Origin: Rhodospirillum sp.
GTDB lineage: Bacteria > Pseudomonadota > Alphaproteobacteria > Dongiales > Dongiaceae
NCBI GenBank assembly: GCA_013822765.1
Contig: PNKY01000002.1
Span: 124,001 to 188,000, forward strand
Direction: 5' to 3'
Length of the DNA stretch: 64,000 bases
Shown in pieces: positions 18,755-28,308 of this stretch. Both the position numbers and the translations under genes were made by a program. The notes under the pieces were generated by a model that worked only from the letters and a program-made list of their open reading frames with translations, did not search any database and had not been told where the DNA came from. How positions within the stretch are numbered: position 1 is the first letter of the stretch; each line of letters opens with the position of its first letter.

Positions 18755-19305
18755 CGCAACGAAGCTGGCGCTGGGTGTGGCAACCCGATCTGGGCGAGGG
18801 CGCGGAGCAGTTCAGCTTCCGCGCCCCCGATCGCGGGTTCGAGGCGCGCGGCGATGTCGCCGCGACGCTCGAGGGCGAGCCGCTCAACGCCAGTTACCTG
18901 GTGGAGACCGATGCCGCCTGGCGAACGCGCCACGTTCGCGTCGACGTGAAGGACGGCGGCACGCTCGAAATCCTGTCGGACGGCGCTGGTCATTGGCGGC
19001 GGGCGAATGGTGCGGCGCTGCCGGAGCTCGATGGCTGCGTCGATCCCGACATCTCGATGACGCCGTTCACCAACACCGTCGCGATCCGCAGGCTCGGTGC
19101 GAAAGTCGGCGCGGCGGCCGACATCAAGGTGGCCTACATCCTGGTTCCCGAGTTGTCGCTGCGCGCCGCGCCGCAGCGCTACACGCATCTGTCCCAGCGG
19201 CTCTGGCGCTTCGACGGCCTGGACATCGACTTCACCGCGGACATCACGGTGGATGATGACGGCTTCGTGGTGGACTATCCGGGGTTGTTTCGCCGCCAGT
19301 TGTAA
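18751..19305 (+). CDS. Putative glycolipid-binding family protein
   Basis: 184 residues without a signal peptide, overlapping the preceding gene by ATGA. It matches the conserved putative glycolipid-binding family in pattern: WRHVRVDV-like strands, LEILSDGAGHWRRANG, DLDGCVDPDISMTPFTNTVAIRRL (split by short gaps), and a C-terminal DGFVVDYPGLFRR. The fold is a beta barrel; ligand and role are not established in the family. Coupling to the molybdopterin-domain gene is unusual. Confidence 0.75.
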   Translation: MTQRSWRWVWQPDLGEGAEQFSFRAPDRGFEARGDVAATLEGEPLNASYLVETDAAWRTRHVRVDVKDGGTLEILSDGAGHWRRANGAALPELDGCVDPDISMTPFTNTVAIRRLGAKVGAAADIKVAYILVPELSLRAAPQRYTHLSQRLWRFDGLDIDFTADITVDDDGFVVDYPGLFRRQL

Positions 19306-19325
19306 TCGCGAGCGGCTGGTCGGCC

Positions 19326-20447
19326 TCAAGGCGTGATTTCGAATGCCAGGAACTGCGTGATCTGTACCGGATTGAAATTGTTGTCCGAGACCAGCACGAG
19401 GCTGCGCTTGCCGTCCGACAACATCGGACCCCACGACATTCCTTCGATGTTGTCGACCCGCCCGACTTCGGCGGTCCTGGCGAGGTCGATGACCAGGCGC
19501 TTGGTCGCCGGAATGTAGTTGGCGTTCGCCAGAGACGGCACGGCGGCGATGTCGGTGGCGCCGGTGGTGTCGATCGCATAGATGCGGATATACAGCTTCC
19601 AGATGCCGTCCGCGCCTTCGACGCCGGAGCGCTCGAGCACCAGGGCATGGGTGTCGTCCAGCGCCAGGATTTCGCTGACGCCGTTGTCGCCGTTTTTGCC
19701 GGTGGGCACCGCCTGGATCGGGTCAACGGGATAGGCGAACTGCGCGAGTACCGTCCCGTCGCGGTCGAGGCGCGTGAGCCGCGCGATCGCGCCGGCACTC
19801 GGGGTTGCGATCGGCCCGTCCTGATAGAGCGCCGATTCCATCGTCAGCCAGATCGACTTGCCGTCCGGCGCGAAGCTCAATCCTTCGAAGGCCTGGTTGT
19901 GGCGCGGGCCGATCTCCTGGGTTTCATCCATGCGGAGAATCGCCGGCGTGATGAACGCCTCCGCAAACTTGCCGTTGGGCGTCGTGGCGCGTAGGAAGGG
20001 CGACAGCCCGAGCTTGCGATCTCCCTCACTGGTCCACCACAGATTGCCGGTCTCAGGATCGCGGCGGATCGATTCAGGGTCCGGCACGTCGCCACCGGTC
20101 GTCGCATTGGGATAGGGCTGGCCCTCGAATTGCAGCAGGGTCACTGCGTGCTCGATCTCGACCGACGCAAGGCTTGCTTTGTCGAACGTCAGCTTGGCCG
20201 TGTAGAAGCGCGCCGGGTTCTTGTCCGACTTGTCGTCGGAGATCAGGTACCAGAGGTCTGCGGCGGGGTCGTAGTCGATGCCCGACAGGCCGCCCACCAG
20301 CGTGCCATCGATTGTCTGGTCGTTCGGCACGGTGACTGCGCCGATGAAGCGCAGACCGCCGATCTCGGCGGTCGATTGCGCCGCCACAGGGAAGGCGAGC
20401 GCGAGGCCGAGCGCGGCGAGAGCAAGAGGACGCAAGAGAGAGTACAC
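19326..20447 (-). CDS. Phytase-like esterase-domain secreted protein
   Basis: 373 residues from a GTG at 20447, chosen because GGAG lies 7 nt upstream and the signal peptide LLRPLALAALGLALAFPVAAQ then starts cleanly; an in-frame start at 20519 would add 24 residues. The mature part fits the family of esterase-like phytase-type six-bladed propellers: GGLSGIDYDPAADLWYLISDD, PESIRRDPETGNLWWTSEGD, FEGLSFAPDGKSIWLTMES, and ERSGVEGADG. Predicted periplasmic, Ca2+-dependent hydrolase or lyase; the substrate is unknown. Confidence 0.85.
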   Translation of the reverse strand: MYSLLRPLALAALGLALAFPVAAQSTAEIGGLRFIGAVTVPNDQTIDGTLVGGLSGIDYDPAADLWYLISDDKSDKNPARFYTAKLTFDKASLASVEIEHAVTLLQFEGQPYPNATTGGDVPDPESIRRDPETGNLWWTSEGDRKLGLSPFLRATTPNGKFAEAFITPAILRMDETQEIGPRHNQAFEGLSFAPDGKSIWLTMESALYQDGPIATPSAGAIARLTRLDRDGTVLAQFAYPVDPIQAVPTGKNGDNGVSEILALDDTHALVLERSGVEGADGIWKLYIRIYAIDTTGATDIAAVPSLANANYIPATKRLVIDLARTAEVGRVDNIEGMSWGPMLSDGKRSLVLVSDNNFNPVQITQFLAFEITP

Positions 20448-20511
20448 GATGCCGCTCCACACGAAGAGATTGGCCGGGCTATAGCAGCCCGCCATGACAG
20501 CTTGATGTCTC

Positions 20512-21135
20512 TCAGGCAAGATCGTTGAGGGCGAGCACCTTCACGACCGCCGGCCGCGCATTGACCGCCGCCACCACCCGCCCGATGTTCGGGCAGCGCT
20601 CATACAGCGCGCGGCGGTTGGGCCGCGTCCACAGCGTCACCATCATCAGATAGATATCCGCCGCCGATACCACCTTCCCAAGCATGAAGCCGCCGCCAAG
20701 ATGTCGTTCGACGATATCGAACAGGCCATCCACCTTGGCTCGCACCGCCTCCGCCAGGCTTGCGCGCGAAGCCGCGTCGCCGACCGTGTTGCCTTCGTCC
20801 TCCAGGAACTCGGCGGCGTTCATGGTGGAGTAGATCTCGGCATTCATCCAGGTCAGCCAGGACAGGTACATCGCGTGGTCCGGCGTGCCTGGGCGCGGCG
20901 CGAGCGCGCTGGGATGCGCGTCCGTGGTGTGCGTGACGATGGCGGAGCTTTCGAACACGAAGCGGCCGTCGGCGAGCTGCAGGCTCGGCACATAGCCGAG
21001 CGGATTGATCTTGCGATAGGAGCCGCGCCGGTCCTCCGCGGAGAGCCACACCATCTCGTAGGGCGCGCCGACTTCCTCCAGAATGCATTGCGGCCCGAGC
21101 GAGCCCCACTTCTTGACGCCATAGAGCCTATACAT
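20512..21135 (-). CDS. Glutathione S-transferase family protein
   Basis: 207 residues from the ATG at 21135 (GGAG spaced 6 nt upstream; an ATG at 21147 is less well placed). The thioredoxin-like N-terminal domain (LYGVKKWGSLGPQCILEEVG, GYVPSLQLADGRFVFESSAIV with the conserved cis-Pro and Glu-Ser) is followed by a helical C-terminal domain. These enzymes conjugate or isomerise electrophiles with glutathione. A VOC-family gene just upstream on the same strand suggests a small detoxification unit. Confidence 0.9.
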   Translation of the reverse strand: MYRLYGVKKWGSLGPQCILEEVGAPYEMVWLSAEDRRGSYRKINPLGYVPSLQLADGRFVFESSAIVTHTTDAHPSALAPRPGTPDHAMYLSWLTWMNAEIYSTMNAAEFLEDEGNTVGDAASRASLAEAVRAKVDGLFDIVERHLGGGFMLGKVVSAADIYLMMVTLWTRPNRRALYERCPNIGRVVAAVNARPAVVKVLALNDLA

Positions 21136-21159
21136 GTGCTTCTCCATCCGATTGCGCCG

Positions 21160-21594
21160 CTAGCCGACGATCCGGCCGCTCGACGGCGCCGCCTGTTCGC
21201 CGAGATCCTCGAAGATACGCAGCAGGTACCCGTCCGGATCCTGCACCAGGAACTGGCGGTTGCCGCTGTAGGTTTCGTTACAGCGATACCACGCTTCCTC
21301 GACCGGACGGAACAGGGCGATGCCGGCTTGCTCGATGCGCGACAAGATCGGGTCGATCGCGTCCACCTCGATCTGGAGGTTGATGCCGCGGCCATACGGC
21401 TTCTCACGCGGCGCCGTCACCCAAAAGTCGGTCTCCTGCTCGATCATCAGCGCCGCACCGCCAAGGTCGAGGTACGAGAACTTTTCCTCCGGGCGCTCAT
21501 AGCGCACACCGAACCCGATCACGCCGACATAGAAATGGTGGCTGGCCGCGTGGTTCGACACCAGCAGTTCCGGCACCAGCTTGGCGGATGACAT
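21160..21594 (-). CDS. VOC-family (glyoxalase/bleomycin-resistance-like) protein
   Basis: 144 residues with two babab units of the vicinal-oxygen-chelate fold: LLVSNHAASHHFYVGVIGF at the N-terminus, a metal-ligand-like NLQIEVDAID, and the C-terminal FLVQDPDGYLLRIFED. The reaction is unknown; members bind metals and drugs or act as lyases and dioxygenases. It lies 24 bp upstream of the GST gene, likely the same transcript. Confidence 0.88.
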   Translation of the reverse strand: MSSAKLVPELLVSNHAASHHFYVGVIGFGVRYERPEEKFSYLDLGGAALMIEQETDFWVTAPREKPYGRGINLQIEVDAIDPILSRIEQAGIALFRPVEEAWYRCNETYSGNRQFLVQDPDGYLLRIFEDLGEQAAPSSGRIVG

Positions 21595-21709
21595 GTCGTT
21601 CGCTCCTTGTCCGGCACGACCGATGGTGACTCGAGCTGTAGCAACGGGTTAAATGGCACGCAAGGTCGCTGCGAGATTCTGAGTCGTCGCAATTTCAACA
21701 CGGGACCGC

Positions 21710-23971
21710 ATGGGGCTCAGCCCAGTCAGGCAGAAAAGCTGGATCGCGCCGGTGAGCATCGCCATAGCAGGCGTATTGCTCTCGAGCCTTGCGTTCTGGA
21801 TGGCGAAAGAAGCGGACGATGAGCGGGTCCGGACGATCCTGGAGCTCCGGTCCGAATGGCGCGCCCGCGACCTCGAGGCGAAGATCCGGCTGGCCGGCAA
21901 TGCGGTCGAGAACATCGCCATTGCGATGACCGTTGCGGACTCGCTCGATCCCGACCAGTTCACCCGGCTGGCGACACGGGCCAGCCGCGGCCTCGATCAC
22001 GTGAATTCGCTGCAATGGGCACCGCGCATTCCCCGCGACCAGATCCCGGCGCTGGAGCAGAGGGCGCGCTCGCTCGGCTTGAAGGACTTCCAGGTCTTCG
22101 ATGTGACGCCCGACTTCCAGCGCACTTCGTTGTCCGACCGCCCGGAATACTTCCCCGTCCTGTTCGATGAGCGACCGCACGGCGAACGGCGCGTGTTGGG
22201 GCTTGCGCTCGGCAAGTACGAGGGGCGGCGCATTCCGATGGAACGGGCGCGCGACGAGGGCGCTCCCGTTGCGACCTTGCCGGTGCGGCCCGTCGGCCCC
22301 GCCGCGGGCGAGCTGGTCTATCTGTTGTTCTGGCCGGTCTACGACACCACCGATGTGCCCGAGGCCGTCGACGATCGCCGAGCGCATTTGCGCGGCTACG
22401 CCATCGGCAACTACAACCTCGCGGCCCTGATCACGGCGGCCATGCCCAACACGCCGGAGCTGATCGAATCGCTGCATTTCTCGATCGCCAAGGAGCATCA
22501 GGAAAATGCGGCGGAATCGGCGTCGGTGGTCTACTCCCTGGCGACCAAGCGCGCGGAGGTGCGCAGCGAAGGCACCGCTCTACCGGCGCAGCCCGCGGTC
22601 CGGCTCACGCGGGACTTCAATGTGTTCGGCCAGCACTGGGACCTGACCTTCGACTACCCTGCGCCGGCGGTGGCCTCCTTGCGTTCCAGCAGCCCCTGGG
22701 TCTGGCTGCTGGCCGGGCTGTCATTGACGGCGGTCCTGGTGCTCTACCTCTGGCGCGAGACCGGGCGCACCCGGGCGATCGAGGCGCTGGTCCACGCCCG
22801 TACCGCCGAGCTGCGGCACACCAGCGAGCAGCTCCATCAGGCGCAGAAGATGGAGGCGATCGGCAATCTCACCGGCGGGATGGCGCACGACTTCAACAAC
22901 CTGCTCTCGGTGGTGATCGGCAATCTCGATCTGCTGCAGGACCGGGTGAAGTCCGACCCCGAGGCGATGGCGCTGTCCGAATCCGCGCTGCAGGCCAGCA
23001 TGCGCGGCGCCGAGCTGACGCGCCAACTGCTTGCTTTCGCCCGCCGGCAGCCACTTGCGCCCAGCGTGGTGGACCTCAACGAGCTGGTTGCCGGCATGAC
23101 CCGGTTGCTGGAGCGCATCCTCGAAGAGAACATCGAGGTGGTGCTCAACACCGGCCAGGATGTCTGGCCGGTCCTGATCGATCCCGCGCAACTGAGCGCG
23201 GCGATCGCCAATCTTGCCACCAATGCCCGCGACGCCATGCCGAAGGGCGGCCGGTTGACGATCGAAACCAAGAACGCGCACCTCGACGCCGACTATGTCG
23301 CGCTCAATCCGGAGGTCGATGCCGGCGATTATGTGTTGCTGGAGGTGTCCGACACCGGCACGGGAATGTCGCCGGAGACGCTGAGCCAGGTGTTCGAGCC
23401 ATTCTTCACGACCAAGGAGGTCGGCCGCGGCACCGGCCTTGGCCTCAGCATGGTGTTCGGTTTCGTGAAGCAGTCGAAGGGGCATATCAAGATCTACAGC
23501 GAGCTCGGTCATGGCACGATTGTCCGGCTCTATCTGCCGCGCGGGGCGCAAAGGCCGGTCGCCGCGGCAGCCGCGGCCGAGGCCATGCCAGCATACGCCG
23601 CGAACGAATCCATTCTGGTGGTGGAAGACGATGGCGAAGTGCGGCGCATCGTCACCAAGCAGATCGCGGAGCTGGGGTATACCGTCATCGAGGCGCAGAA
23701 TCCGAAGGAAGCGCTCGCCTTGCTCAAGGACCCGCAGGTCAGGATCGACCTGCTGTTCACCGATCTGGTGATGCCGGGTGGCATGAATGGGCACGAGCTG
23801 GCGCGTGCCGCTATCGCCGAGCGGCCCGGCTTGCGGGCGCTCTTTACCTCCGGCTATTCCGACAGCTCGCTGCGCGGTGACGAACGGCTGCGGGAGGACG
23901 AGCATTTCCTTAGCAAGCCGTACCGCAAGCAGGACCTCGCCCGGAAGCTGGAGCAGATCTTCAGCCAGTGA
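21710..23971 (+). CDS. Hybrid sensor histidine kinase with CHASE-type sensor
   Basis: 753 residues: TM1 (about 12-30), a periplasmic CHASE-like sensor (about 50-300, including FQVFDVTPDF, YFPVLFDERP, PVYDTTDVPEA), TM2 (about 326-347), HisKA with the phospho-acceptor His393 (GGMAHDFNNLLSVVIGN), HATPase_c (NLATNARDAMPKGG, DTGTGMS, GTGLGLSMV) and a C-terminal receiver with Asp685 (LLFTDLVMPG). CHASE domains sense small external ligands. No cognate regulator adjoins, so output may go through phosphorelay. It ends overlapping the convergent gene by 11 bp. Confidence 0.93.
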   Translation: MGLSPVRQKSWIAPVSIAIAGVLLSSLAFWMAKEADDERVRTILELRSEWRARDLEAKIRLAGNAVENIAIAMTVADSLDPDQFTRLATRASRGLDHVNSLQWAPRIPRDQIPALEQRARSLGLKDFQVFDVTPDFQRTSLSDRPEYFPVLFDERPHGERRVLGLALGKYEGRRIPMERARDEGAPVATLPVRPVGPAAGELVYLLFWPVYDTTDVPEAVDDRRAHLRGYAIGNYNLAALITAAMPNTPELIESLHFSIAKEHQENAAESASVVYSLATKRAEVRSEGTALPAQPAVRLTRDFNVFGQHWDLTFDYPAPAVASLRSSSPWVWLLAGLSLTAVLVLYLWRETGRTRAIEALVHARTAELRHTSEQLHQAQKMEAIGNLTGGMAHDFNNLLSVVIGNLDLLQDRVKSDPEAMALSESALQASMRGAELTRQLLAFARRQPLAPSVVDLNELVAGMTRLLERILEENIEVVLNTGQDVWPVLIDPAQLSAAIANLATNARDAMPKGGRLTIETKNAHLDADYVALNPEVDAGDYVLLEVSDTGTGMSPETLSQVFEPFFTTKEVGRGTGLGLSMVFGFVKQSKGHIKIYSELGHGTIVRLYLPRGAQRPVAAAAAAEAMPAYAANESILVVEDDGEVRRIVTKQIAELGYTVIEAQNPKEALALLKDPQVRIDLLFTDLVMPGGMNGHELARAAIAERPGLRALFTSGYSDSSLRGDERLREDEHFLSKPYRKQDLARKLEQIFSQ

Positions 23972-24293
23972 CCATGCATTCGGCGTCCAGTTGCCGTGCG
24001 ATGTCCTGCAGCGCTCGCGCCGCGTCCGGGTGCCCGCTGAACCGGATGCGCTTGATGCCTTCGACCAGCGCCGCGTGTGCCAGGTCGGCGCGACTGCCGC
24101 AATCGACTGTGAGCGAAAAGGGCAGGGCCGGAAATTCCGCAACCAGGGCGCGGTTCAGCTCGGCGAACCACAGCACGCCGTAAATGCTTGCGGCGTCGGG
24201 CGGGCTTTCCAGCTCCGCCGCGACGCCGCTTGATCCTGCCGCCGCGAGGGCGGCGCGTGCTTCAGGCAGGGATGCGATGATGGTGCGTGTCAT
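23961..24293 (-). CDS. Conserved hypothetical protein downstream of gap
   Basis: 110 residues, ATG at 24293, 14 bp after the gap stop. It reads as a small alpha/beta protein (LPFSLTVDCGSRADLAHAA, GIKRIRFSGHPDAARALQDI). I do not recognise a named family. The VDCGS...H pattern resembles small STAS-like or conserved gap-linked unknown proteins. Location suggests co-transcription with gap. The 3' end overlaps the histidine-kinase gene by 11 bp. Confidence 0.75.
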   Translation of the reverse strand: MTRTIIASLPEARAALAAAGSSGVAAELESPPDAASIYGVLWFAELNRALVAEFPALPFSLTVDCGSRADLAHAALVEGIKRIRFSGHPDAARALQDIARQLDAECMVTG

Positions 24294-24307
24294 CGCATCC
24301 CGATTGC

Positions 24308-25315
24308 TTATCCCAGCTTGCCCATCGCAACGGCAGTGTCGCCCATGCGGTTGGAGAAGCCCCACTCGTTGTCGTACCAGGTCATGACGCGCACGAAGGT
24401 GCCGTCGATCACCTGGGTCTGCAACAGGTCGAAGGTCGAGCTGGCCGGGTTGTGGTTGAAGTCCATCGACACCAGCGGCTGGTCGTTGGTGGCGAGGATG
24501 CCCTTGAGCGGGCCGTTGGCCGCCTCGAGGATCGCGGCGTTGACGGCTTCCTTGGTCACGCTCTTCTTGGGCACGAACTTGAAATCGACCAGCGACACGT
24601 TCGGCGTCGGCACGCGGATCGAGGTGCCGTCCAACTTGCCCTTGAGGTCGGGGATGACGAGGCCGATGGCCTTGGCGGCGCCGGTGGTGGTCGGGATCAT
24701 GTTCAGCGCGGCGGCGCGGGCGCGATAGAGATCCTTGTGCATCGTGTCCAGCGTCGGCTGGTCGCCGGTATAGGAGTGGATCGTGGTCATGTAGCCGTGC
24801 TGAATGCCGAACGCGTTGTGCAGCACATGGACGACCGGCGCCAGGCAGTTGGTGGTGCAGGACGCGTTGGAGACGATGGTGTGGCTCTTCTCCAGCTTCT
24901 GGTGGTTGACGCCATAGACCACGGTGAGATCGACGTCGGTGCCGGGCGCGGAGATCAGCACGCGCTTGGCGCCGGCGGCGAGATGCGCGCTCGCCTTGTC
25001 CTTGGCGGTGAAGAGGCCCGTGCACTCCAGCGCGATATCGACGCCAAGGTCCTTCCACGGCAGCTTGGACGGGTCGCGCTCCGCCGTCACCTTCATGAAG
25101 CCGCGACCCACGTCCATCTGGTCGCTCTTGGTCTTCACCTCGCCGGGGAAACGACCGTGCACGGTGTCGTAGCGGAAGAGGTGCGCGTTGGTCTCGACCG
25201 GGCCGAGGTCGTTGAGGCCCAGCACCTCGATGTCCTTGCGGCCGCTCTCGATGATGGCGCGCAGGACCAGGCGGCCGATGCGGCCGAAACCGTTGATGGC
25301 GACTTTGACTGTCAT
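24308..25315 (-). CDS. gap: Type I glyceraldehyde-3-phosphate dehydrogenase
   Basis: 335 residues from the ATG at 25315 ([15 protein letters not shown], the Rossmann NAD site). The catalytic Cys lies in [13 protein letters not shown] and the substrate loop in [11 protein letters not shown]. The enzyme oxidises glyceraldehyde-3-phosphate with NAD+ and phosphate in glycolysis. It is 22 bp downstream of tkt; pgk, commonly next in this lineage, is absent and replaced by a 110-residue unknown. Confidence 0.96.
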   Translation of the reverse strand: MTVKVAINGFGRIGRLVLRAIIESGRKDIEVLGLNDLGPVETNAHLFRYDTVHGRFPGEVKTKSDQMDVGRGFMKVTAERDPSKLPWKDLGVDIALECTGLFTAKDKASAHLAAGAKRVLISAPGTDVDLTVVYGVNHQKLEKSHTIVSNASCTTNCLAPVVHVLHNAFGIQHGYMTTIHSYTGDQPTLDTMHKDLYRARAAALNMIPTTTGAAKAIGLVIPDLKGKLDGTSIRVPTPNVSLVDFKFVPKKSVTKEAVNAAILEAANGPLKGILATNDQPLVSMDFNHNPASSTFDLLQTQVIDGTFVRVMTWYDNEWGFSNRMGDTAVAMGKLG

Positions 25316-25337
25316 CTTTGTCCTCTTCTGCTTGGGC

Positions 25338-27338
25338 TTACAGCTTGGCCTTGACCTGCTCGACAACGGCCGCAGCGGTAATGCCGAAATGCTTGTAGAG
25401 TTCCGGGGCGGGCGCGGAGGCGCCGAAGCCCTGCATGCCGACGAACACGCCATCGGCGCCGATATAGCGCTCCCAGCCGAAGCCGCCGGCGGCTTCGATC
25501 GCGACGCGCAGGCCGTCGCCCAGCACTTCGCGGCGGTAGCTCTCGGGCTGCTCGTCGAACAATTCCCAGCAGGGCAGGGAGACCACGGCAGTGCCGATGC
25601 CCTGTGCTTCCAGCGCTTCGCGCGCCTCGACCGCGAGCGAGACTTCCGAGCCGGTGGCGATCAGCGTCGCCTTGCGCGCGCTCTTCGCCGGGCGGATCAC
25701 GTAGCCGCCGCGTGCGCAGTGGTTGGCGACCGCGGCGTCGGCGCGCAGATGCGGCAGAGCCTGGCGGGTGAGGGCGAGGATCGAGGGCCGGTTCTTCTGG
25801 CTCAGCGCCAGGGCCCAGCACTCCGCCGTCTCCATGGTGTCCGCGGGGCGGAACACCAGCAGGTTGGGAATTGCGCGCAGGGCGGCAAGATGCTCGACCG
25901 GCTGGTGGGTCGGGCCATCCTCGCCGAGGCCGATGGAGTCATGCGTCATCACATAGATGACGCGCTGATGCATCAACGCCGAGAGGCGGATCGACGGCCG
26001 GCAGTAATCGGTGAACACCAGGAACGTGCCGCCGAAGGGAATGACGCCGCCATGCAGCGCGAGGCCGTTCATGGCCGCCGCCATCTCATGCTCGCGGATG
26101 CCGTAGTAGATGTAGCTGCCGCCATAGGCGCCGGCCTTGATCGGCGCGGCATTCTTCGCCTTGGTGTTGTTGGAGCCGGTGAGGTCGGCGGAGCCGCCGA
26201 TGAATTCCGGCATGATCGGGGCGAGCGCCTCGATCACCTTCTGCGAGGATTGGCGCGTCGCGATCTTCGGCGCTTCGGCCGCGATCGCGGTCTTCAGCTC
26301 GTTCACCGTGCTGGCGAAGTTGGCCGGCAGCTCGCCCGCGATCACGCGGTCATGCTCGGCGCGCTGGGCATGCGCATCATGGCGCTTGGTCCAGGCCGCG
26401 AAGTCGGCAGCCCCGCGCTGGCCGGCCTTGGCCCAGGCGGCGCGGATCGCATCCGGCACCACGAACGGCTCATGCGCCCAGCCGAGCTTCTGGCGCGCGC
26501 CCGCGACTTCGTCCTTGCCGAGCGGCGAGCCGTGGGTCGCGGCGGTGCCCGCCTTGGTCGGCGCGCCATAGCCGATGGTGGTCTTGCAGGCGATCATGGT
26601 GGGCTTGTCGTGGATCTTGGCCTTGGCGATCGCGGCGGCGACCGCGGCGGCATCGTGGCCGTCGACCTGCAGGGTTGCCCAGTTGGCGGCCTGGAACCGC
26701 GCAACCTGGTTCTCCGAGGTCGAGAGCGAGGTCGGGCCGTCGATCGAGATCGAGTTGTCGTCCCACAGCACGATCAGCTTGTTAAGCTTAAGATGGCCGG
26801 CGAGGGAGATCGCCTCCTGGCTGAGGCCTTCCATCAGGCAGCCGTCGCCCGCCAGCACATAGGTGTAGTGACCGACCAGGTCGTCGCCGAAGCGGGCGTT
26901 CAGAATGCGCTCCGCCAGTGCGAAGCCGACCGAATTGCCCAGGCCCTGGCCGAGCGGACCGGTGGTGGTCTCGATCCCGGCGGCGTGGCCGTATTCAGGA
27001 TGGCCGGCGGTCTTGCTGCCGAGCTGGCGGAAGTTCTTCAGCTGGTCCAGCGTCATGTCGGCATAGCCGGTCAGATGCAGCAGCGAATAGAGCAGCATCG
27101 AGCCGTGGCCGGCCGACAGGATGAACCGATCGCGGTCCGGCCAGCTCGGATGTTGCGGATCGAACTTCAGGAACTGGGTAAATAGGACCGTCGCCACGTC
27201 CGCCATGCCCATCGGCATGCCGGGGTGGCCGGAGGCGGCCTTTTCCACCGCGTCCATGGACAGGGCGCGGATGGCGTTAGCCATATCCCGCAGCGATACC
27301 TCGGGTTGCGCCGATCTCTGGGCGGTGGCAGCGTCCAT
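25338..27338 (-). CDS. tkt: Transketolase
   Basis: 666 residues. Thiamine-diphosphate enzyme of the pentose-phosphate pathway and, in autotrophs, the Calvin cycle. Seen: [14 protein letters not shown] and [17 protein letters not shown] near the N-terminus, GDGCLMEG with the ThDP/Mg2+ site, [17 protein letters not shown] with the catalytic Glu, and [19 protein letters not shown]. Complete length. It is the first gene of the tkt-gap unit. Confidence 0.96.
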   Translation of the reverse strand: MDAATAQRSAQPEVSLRDMANAIRALSMDAVEKAASGHPGMPMGMADVATVLFTQFLKFDPQHPSWPDRDRFILSAGHGSMLLYSLLHLTGYADMTLDQLKNFRQLGSKTAGHPEYGHAAGIETTTGPLGQGLGNSVGFALAERILNARFGDDLVGHYTYVLAGDGCLMEGLSQEAISLAGHLKLNKLIVLWDDNSISIDGPTSLSTSENQVARFQAANWATLQVDGHDAAAVAAAIAKAKIHDKPTMIACKTTIGYGAPTKAGTAATHGSPLGKDEVAGARQKLGWAHEPFVVPDAIRAAWAKAGQRGAADFAAWTKRHDAHAQRAEHDRVIAGELPANFASTVNELKTAIAAEAPKIATRQSSQKVIEALAPIMPEFIGGSADLTGSNNTKAKNAAPIKAGAYGGSYIYYGIREHEMAAAMNGLALHGGVIPFGGTFLVFTDYCRPSIRLSALMHQRVIYVMTHDSIGLGEDGPTHQPVEHLAALRAIPNLLVFRPADTMETAECWALALSQKNRPSILALTRQALPHLRADAAVANHCARGGYVIRPAKSARKATLIATGSEVSLAVEAREALEAQGIGTAVVSLPCWELFDEQPESYRREVLGDGLRVAIEAAGGFGWERYIGADGVFVGMQGFGASAPAPELYKHFGITAAAVVEQVKAKL

Positions 27339-27586
27339 TTTGGGTCCTAAAAGCTGGCGAAAGTGCGGCGCACCATGCCGCCCGCCCGCCCCCCGGTCAA
27401 CAGCAGAAACCCGCCCTGTCCTGCACCTCCTGGACTTGACGCGAATCCAAGTATTTGGCGGCTTCCATTGACGTTCTGCGTGATCGCGGGTTTAATTTCG
27501 GCAGGGGAAACCAGGGTGCGCCCGAGTCCACAAACTTGTCCGCGCAACCGGCATTCCCGACAGGGACACATGAAAAGAGGCCGGCC

Positions 27587-27829
27587 ATGAGCCAGCTCGA
27601 CCTAGCCATCAATCGCCTGGATGCCGCCATGGCGCGGCTGGATGCCGCAGTGGCGGAAAGTGCGGCGCGTGGCGAGAAGGACCGGGAGCTGCTGCAAAGC
27701 GAGCTCGCGATCCTGCGCCAGACCTACGACTTGCTGCAGACCGAGGCCCGCATCGTCGCCGACCAATTGGACGACGTGATCGACCGGCTGGGCGACGTCG
27801 CCCAGGTCGAAGCCGTCGGACAGCGCTAA
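27587..27829 (+). CDS. Small coiled-coil DUF4164-type protein
   Basis: 80 residues from the ATG at 27587 (AAAGAGG upstream). It is almost entirely a heptad-rich helix (INRLDAAMARLDAAVAES, LAILRQTYDLLQTEARIV, LDDVIDRLGDV). The size and its place directly before zapA match the DUF4164 family of alphaproteobacteria. A role in division with ZapA is inferred from the 11-bp spacing. Confidence 0.8.
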   Translation: MSQLDLAINRLDAAMARLDAAVAESAARGEKDRELLQSELAILRQTYDLLQTEARIVADQLDDVIDRLGDVAQVEAVGQR

Positions 27830-27840
27830 GGATCCCGCCC

Positions 27841-28170
27841 ATGCCGACCGTCACCATCCCGCTGAACGGCCGAAACTACGATATCGCCTGCGGCCCCGGC
27901 GAAGAGGATCGGGTACAGGAGGTTGCCACCCGCCTGCGCGAGCGCATGGAGGGCATCGCCCATTCCCTCGGCAACGCGCAGGAGCACTTCCTGTTCGCCG
28001 TCACCTCCCTGCTGCTGGCCGACGAGCTGGAGCAGCGCGAGAAGGAGCTGAACGTGGCCCGCGGCCAGCTCAAGGAATCGGCCAAGCACCGCGAGGTCAA
28101 CCTCGCCAACACGCTGGAACGGCTGGCCGGCCGGATCGAGGCTATTGCCGCGCGGCTGGAAGCCGCCTAA
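27841..28170 (+). CDS. zapA: Cell division protein ZapA
   Basis: 109 residues. The N-terminal beta-alpha domain has VTIPLNGRNYDIACGPGEE and a C-terminal coiled coil follows (ADELEQREKELNVARGQL). ZapA bundles FtsZ protofilaments at the Z-ring. The zapA - 6S RNA - fau order is widespread in proteobacteria and supports the call. Confidence 0.93.
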   Translation: MPTVTIPLNGRNYDIACGPGEEDRVQEVATRLRERMEGIAHSLGNAQEHFLFAVTSLLLADELEQREKELNVARGQLKESAKHREVNLANTLERLAGRIEAIAARLEAA

Positions 28171-28308
28171 ATACACCCCGGGCGGTCGCTGCCGGGTGCG
28201 ACAGGTCGCGAGTATCCCCGGGGCCATAAATACCTCTAGGGAGCTGTCCCTACCGAGACCGTGGTCTCGGCACACGGCGCCCACCTGCAGTGCAGGCCTT
28301 AGAGGATC
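28171..28308 (+). ncRNA. ssrS: Probable 6S RNA
   Basis: The 138-bp gap between zapA and the 5-FTHF cyclo-ligase gene is the standard 6S RNA site. It contains strong local hairpins: AGGGA/TCCCT (28238-28242 with 28247-28251), CCGAGACC/GGTCTCGG (28253-28260 with 28263-28270) and CCTGCA/TGCAGG (28284-28289 with 28291-28296). I could not verify the full 6S rod with its central bubble by eye, and exact ends are unknown. 6S RNA sequesters sigma70 RNA polymerase in stationary phase. Confidence 0.55.
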
